From an uncultured Saprospirales bacterium (GTDB lineage Bacteria > Bacteroidota > Bacteroidia > Chitinophagales > Saprospiraceae): 46,110 nucleotides of DNA. The stretch's first letter is position 1, and every line of letters starts with the position of its first letter. Under the pieces are notes generated by a model. The model was not told the origin of the DNA and ran no database searches. It was given only the letters and a program-made list of their open reading frames with translations. Positions 44,085-46,110 of the stretch are shown in pieces. Location of the stretch: positions 1 through 46,110 of the forward strand of contig CALMIR010000096.1 of assembly GCA_937864265.1 (NCBI GenBank), written 5' to 3'. The position numbers were made by a program, and so were the translations under genes.

Positions 44085-44939
44085 ATGTCATTTCCATTAA
44101 AAGCATTAATCGCCTTTATAGTATGGCTGTTATATGCGCTGTTGGTTTACAACGGATGCAAGGACAAGCTTTGCTGTGCTATAGGTGGTGGTGAAGCGGG
44201 TGTCATTGAGGAAAAGGATACAACCGATCAGGCAAAACTGGCCGCATTACCCCAGTATCCCCTCTACTTCAAATGGAACGATGCCCAGGCTTATACCAAC
44301 CCGAATTTCGACAGCCTAAAACAAACCATCCTCGCGAGCATGACGGAAGACAATATTCTGGAAATTACCGGAATGTATTTCGAGAGCGAGCCTAAACCGG
44401 ATGGATATGAAAATATGGGCTTTGCAAGAGCGGATCGGGTGAAGGCGCTTTTCAAGGGCATTCTACCTGACGACCGGATTCAACTCAAGGCTCGCCTAGT
44501 GGACGAACGCGATGGCGTGCGCGACAACCCATTCGAATCGGCTGGCTTCAAATGGCTGGAGGCAGAAAAACAGGTGGCGGAAACCGTAGAGGAGCTAGAT
44601 GACCGTATTATCATCCGTTTTCCTTATGGATCAGCACAAAAAGAATATGATCCGGCCGTGGATGCCTACCTGACCAAACTGGCAGAACGCGTCAAGCAAA
44701 CTGGAGAAACTATTGCCTTGACCGGGCATACCGACAACAAAGGCGACGAAGCGCCAAACGTGGCTTTGGGACAGCGCCGGGCGGATAGCATCAAGGGCAT
44801 CCTGGTTAGTCACGGCACTAGCGCCGATCTCATCAGCACCGATTCAAAAGGGGAATCTCAACCGGTGGCTACCAACGACACAGAAGAAGGTCGCCATGAA
44901 AACCGCCGGGTGGAAGTTCGCCTCAATAAAAAACAATAA
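44085..44939 (+). CDS. OmpA-family protein with N-terminal membrane anchor
   Basis: 284 residues. The N-terminal hydrophobic segment (KALIAFIVWLLYALLVYNG) is followed by CKDKLCC, an anchor or possible lipoprotein Cys. The C-terminal OmpA domain has TGHTDNKGDEAPNVALGQRR and HENRRVEVRL, the peptidoglycan-binding loop Asp and Arg residues. An earlier stretch (about 80-150, ITGMYFESEPKPDGYENMGF and ARADRVKALFKG) resembles a degenerate second OmpA-like domain. It would tie the envelope to peptidoglycan. The following gene starts 27 bp later and is likely co-transcribed. Confidence 0.85.
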   Translation: MSFPLKALIAFIVWLLYALLVYNGCKDKLCCAIGGGEAGVIEEKDTTDQAKLAALPQYPLYFKWNDAQAYTNPNFDSLKQTILASMTEDNILEITGMYFESEPKPDGYENMGFARADRVKALFKGILPDDRIQLKARLVDERDGVRDNPFESAGFKWLEAEKQVAETVEELDDRIIIRFPYGSAQKEYDPAVDAYLTKLAERVKQTGETIALTGHTDNKGDEAPNVALGQRRADSIKGILVSHGTSADLISTDSKGESQPVATNDTEEGRHENRRVEVRLNKKQ

Positions 44940-44966
44940 TTCATCACAGAACAAAAACTAACTAAA

Positions 44967-45944
44967 ATGTATTCTGACATCTTATTATTAGCCATTGATC
45001 CTTGCCTTTTGTCGTGGCTTTTATTTTCGGGTTTAGCCTTTTTGTTGGGAACACTGCTGGGCTGGTTGCTTTTTGGTCAGCGCAATAAAGTGATTGAGTT
45101 GGAGAAAGAAAATGCAGGCCTCAAAGCGCAGTACAACAACCTGGAAAAAGACTACGCCAGCTTGAAATACCAACTGGAAGAAGCCCAAAAGGATTTGAGC
45201 AGAATTCGGCTTTCACTCCAAAAGTGCGAATCGGATAAGATTGTGCTGAACACCAAAATGGAAAAATTACAAGCACAAATCAGCACGGATACAGGCGATG
45301 CATCACTTGGTTTTGCTTCGGGTGCAGTGGCTCCAGCAGGCGGCGGCCTGGCATTTGCTTCTATTTTCAAGCCCGACAACCTCCAGATTATAGAAGGAGT
45401 AGGGCCTAAAATAGAGGAAGTGCTTAAAAATGCGGGTATCCGCGAATGGAGCGATGTAGCTGGGTCTAACGAAGAAGCCCTTAGAGGCATACTTTTAGCG
45501 GCCAATCCGAACTACCGCATCCACAATCCGGCTTCTTGGCCACAGCAAGCCAGCCTCGCCGTAGCAGGCAAATGGGATGAATTGATCCAATACCAGAAAT
45601 TCCTGGATGGCGGTCGCGATGATGAAGGCGATTTCAATACCGCATCTAAAGTGGAAAAAATGGCCATGCGCATCCTCGGCTTCTCTGATAATCCAGAAGA
45701 CCTCAAGATCATCGAAGGCATCGGCCCCAAAATTGAAACTTTGCTGAAAGATGCGGGCATCAATACCTGGCAACAATTGGCCAATACGGCTATTGACAAG
45801 CTACAGTCCATCCTCGATGCAGCAGGTGAAAATTACCGCTTGGCTGATCCCGGCACCTGGCCAAAACAGGCTGAAATGGCTGCAGCGGGTTTGTGGTCAG
45901 ATCTGAAAGATTATCAGGATCAACTGAAAGGCGGCAAAGAATAA
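44967..45944 (+). CDS. Membrane-anchored coiled-coil protein with two helix-hairpin-helix-like modules
   Basis: 325 residues: one membrane segment (SWLLFSGLAFLLGTLLGWLL), a coiled coil (about 43-110), a Gly/Ala-rich linker, then two repeats at about 140-210 and 245-320. Both repeats open with IIEGVGPKIEEVLKNAGI or IIEGIGPKIETLLKDAGI, the GxGxK/I hairpin of HhH domains, and share NYRIHNPASWPQQA / NYRLADPGTWPKQA. Such modules in ribosomal L21-like fusions bind nucleic acid; here the membrane tether is notable. Function unknown. It forms a likely operon with the OmpA-family gene. Confidence 0.85.
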   Translation: MYSDILLLAIDPCLLSWLLFSGLAFLLGTLLGWLLFGQRNKVIELEKENAGLKAQYNNLEKDYASLKYQLEEAQKDLSRIRLSLQKCESDKIVLNTKMEKLQAQISTDTGDASLGFASGAVAPAGGGLAFASIFKPDNLQIIEGVGPKIEEVLKNAGIREWSDVAGSNEEALRGILLAANPNYRIHNPASWPQQASLAVAGKWDELIQYQKFLDGGRDDEGDFNTASKVEKMAMRILGFSDNPEDLKIIEGIGPKIETLLKDAGINTWQQLANTAIDKLQSILDAAGENYRLADPGTWPKQAEMAAAGLWSDLKDYQDQLKGGKE

Positions 45945-45978
45945 ACTTTTCAGCCCACTAACCTGATTTCTCAATAAG

Positions 45979-46016
45979 AATCATCCCGGATTGCGGTTCG
46001 GGATGATTTTTTTTGT
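45979..46016 (+). terminator. Rho-independent terminator
   Basis: AATCATCCCG (45,979-45,988) pairs perfectly with CGGGATGATT (45,999-46,008) around a 10-nt loop, followed by a run of Ts. It ends the OmpA/HhH operon. The last ~95 bases of the window show no gene. Confidence 0.88.
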
Positions 46017-46110
46017 TTAGCCATATCCCACTTGCCTAGGTTTAGCGAAGCAGGCGATAAAAAAAAATCCCCCCAACACTTCCTCCTGTAAAATACTTTC
46101 CTTACATTGG

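Overview
The window looks like a chromosomal segment of a Bacteroidota bacterium, most likely an environmental, Saprospirales-like lineage (lineage is inference). Signs: type IX secretion (T9SS) C-terminal domains, many lipoproteins with short lipoboxes, promoters of the TAnnTTTG type, few Shine-Dalgarno sequences, a beta-1,3-glucan utilisation locus and a triple-Tyr/LuxR transmembrane regulator. No tRNA, rRNA, CRISPR array, transposase or phage gene was recognised.

1-13.1 kb (almost all minus strand): a sulfur-handling and respiration island. Reading right to left it holds a membrane-anchored rhodanese, cytochrome bd subunits cydA and cydB (split by an oppositely oriented ATPase/nuclease-fold gene), a thioredoxin, two half-size YeeE/YedE permeases, a porin, a Crp/Fnr-family regulator, a SulP anion transporter, an SQR-like flavoprotein, a TusE/DsrC-like sulfur carrier and a DsrE2-like protein. 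I read this as uptake or oxidation of reduced sulfur, with electrons passing to quinol and a sulfide-tolerant bd oxidase. The regulator has a Cys-rich motif in its effector pocket and a CRP-type recognition helix (R-E-x-x-x-R). Three GTGA-N6-TCAC palindromes lie upstream of the SQR, thioredoxin and rhodanese genes; two are at identical spacing from a TAATTTTG -7 element. This candidate thiol-responsive regulon is the best lead in the window.

13.4-28.1 kb: mixed genes. These are an isoaspartyl peptidase/asparaginase lipoprotein, two tandem DUF4331 proteins (only the second has a T9SS tail), a TPR lipoprotein, an aldo/keto reductase, a polysaccharide flippase, a sulfotransferase-like and a membrane-anchored methyltransferase-like protein in overlap, DoxX, an SRPBCC-like protein, a methyltransferase, and a DUF1295 membrane protein overlapping a di-heme peroxidase lipoprotein.

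28.5-43.9 kb (plus strand): a beta-1,3-glucan (laminarin-type) locus. It has a GH-A glycosidase apparently fused to an outer-membrane beta-barrel, a multi-module binding lipoprotein, a GH16 glucanase, a GPH-type sugar symporter, a cytoplasmic GH17, a T9SS-exported array of binding modules, and a one-component transmembrane regulator. No SusC/SusD pair is present. I infer surface binding and cleavage, barrel- or porin-mediated entry, symport, and final cytoplasmic hydrolysis.

44-46 kb: an OmpA-family protein followed by a membrane-anchored coiled-coil protein with two helix-hairpin-helix-like modules, closed by a strong terminator.

Four intergenic loci (window start, 5.1-5.4, 20.9-21.1 and 35.0-35.3 kb) carry a mosaic family of GC-rich palindromic repeats.
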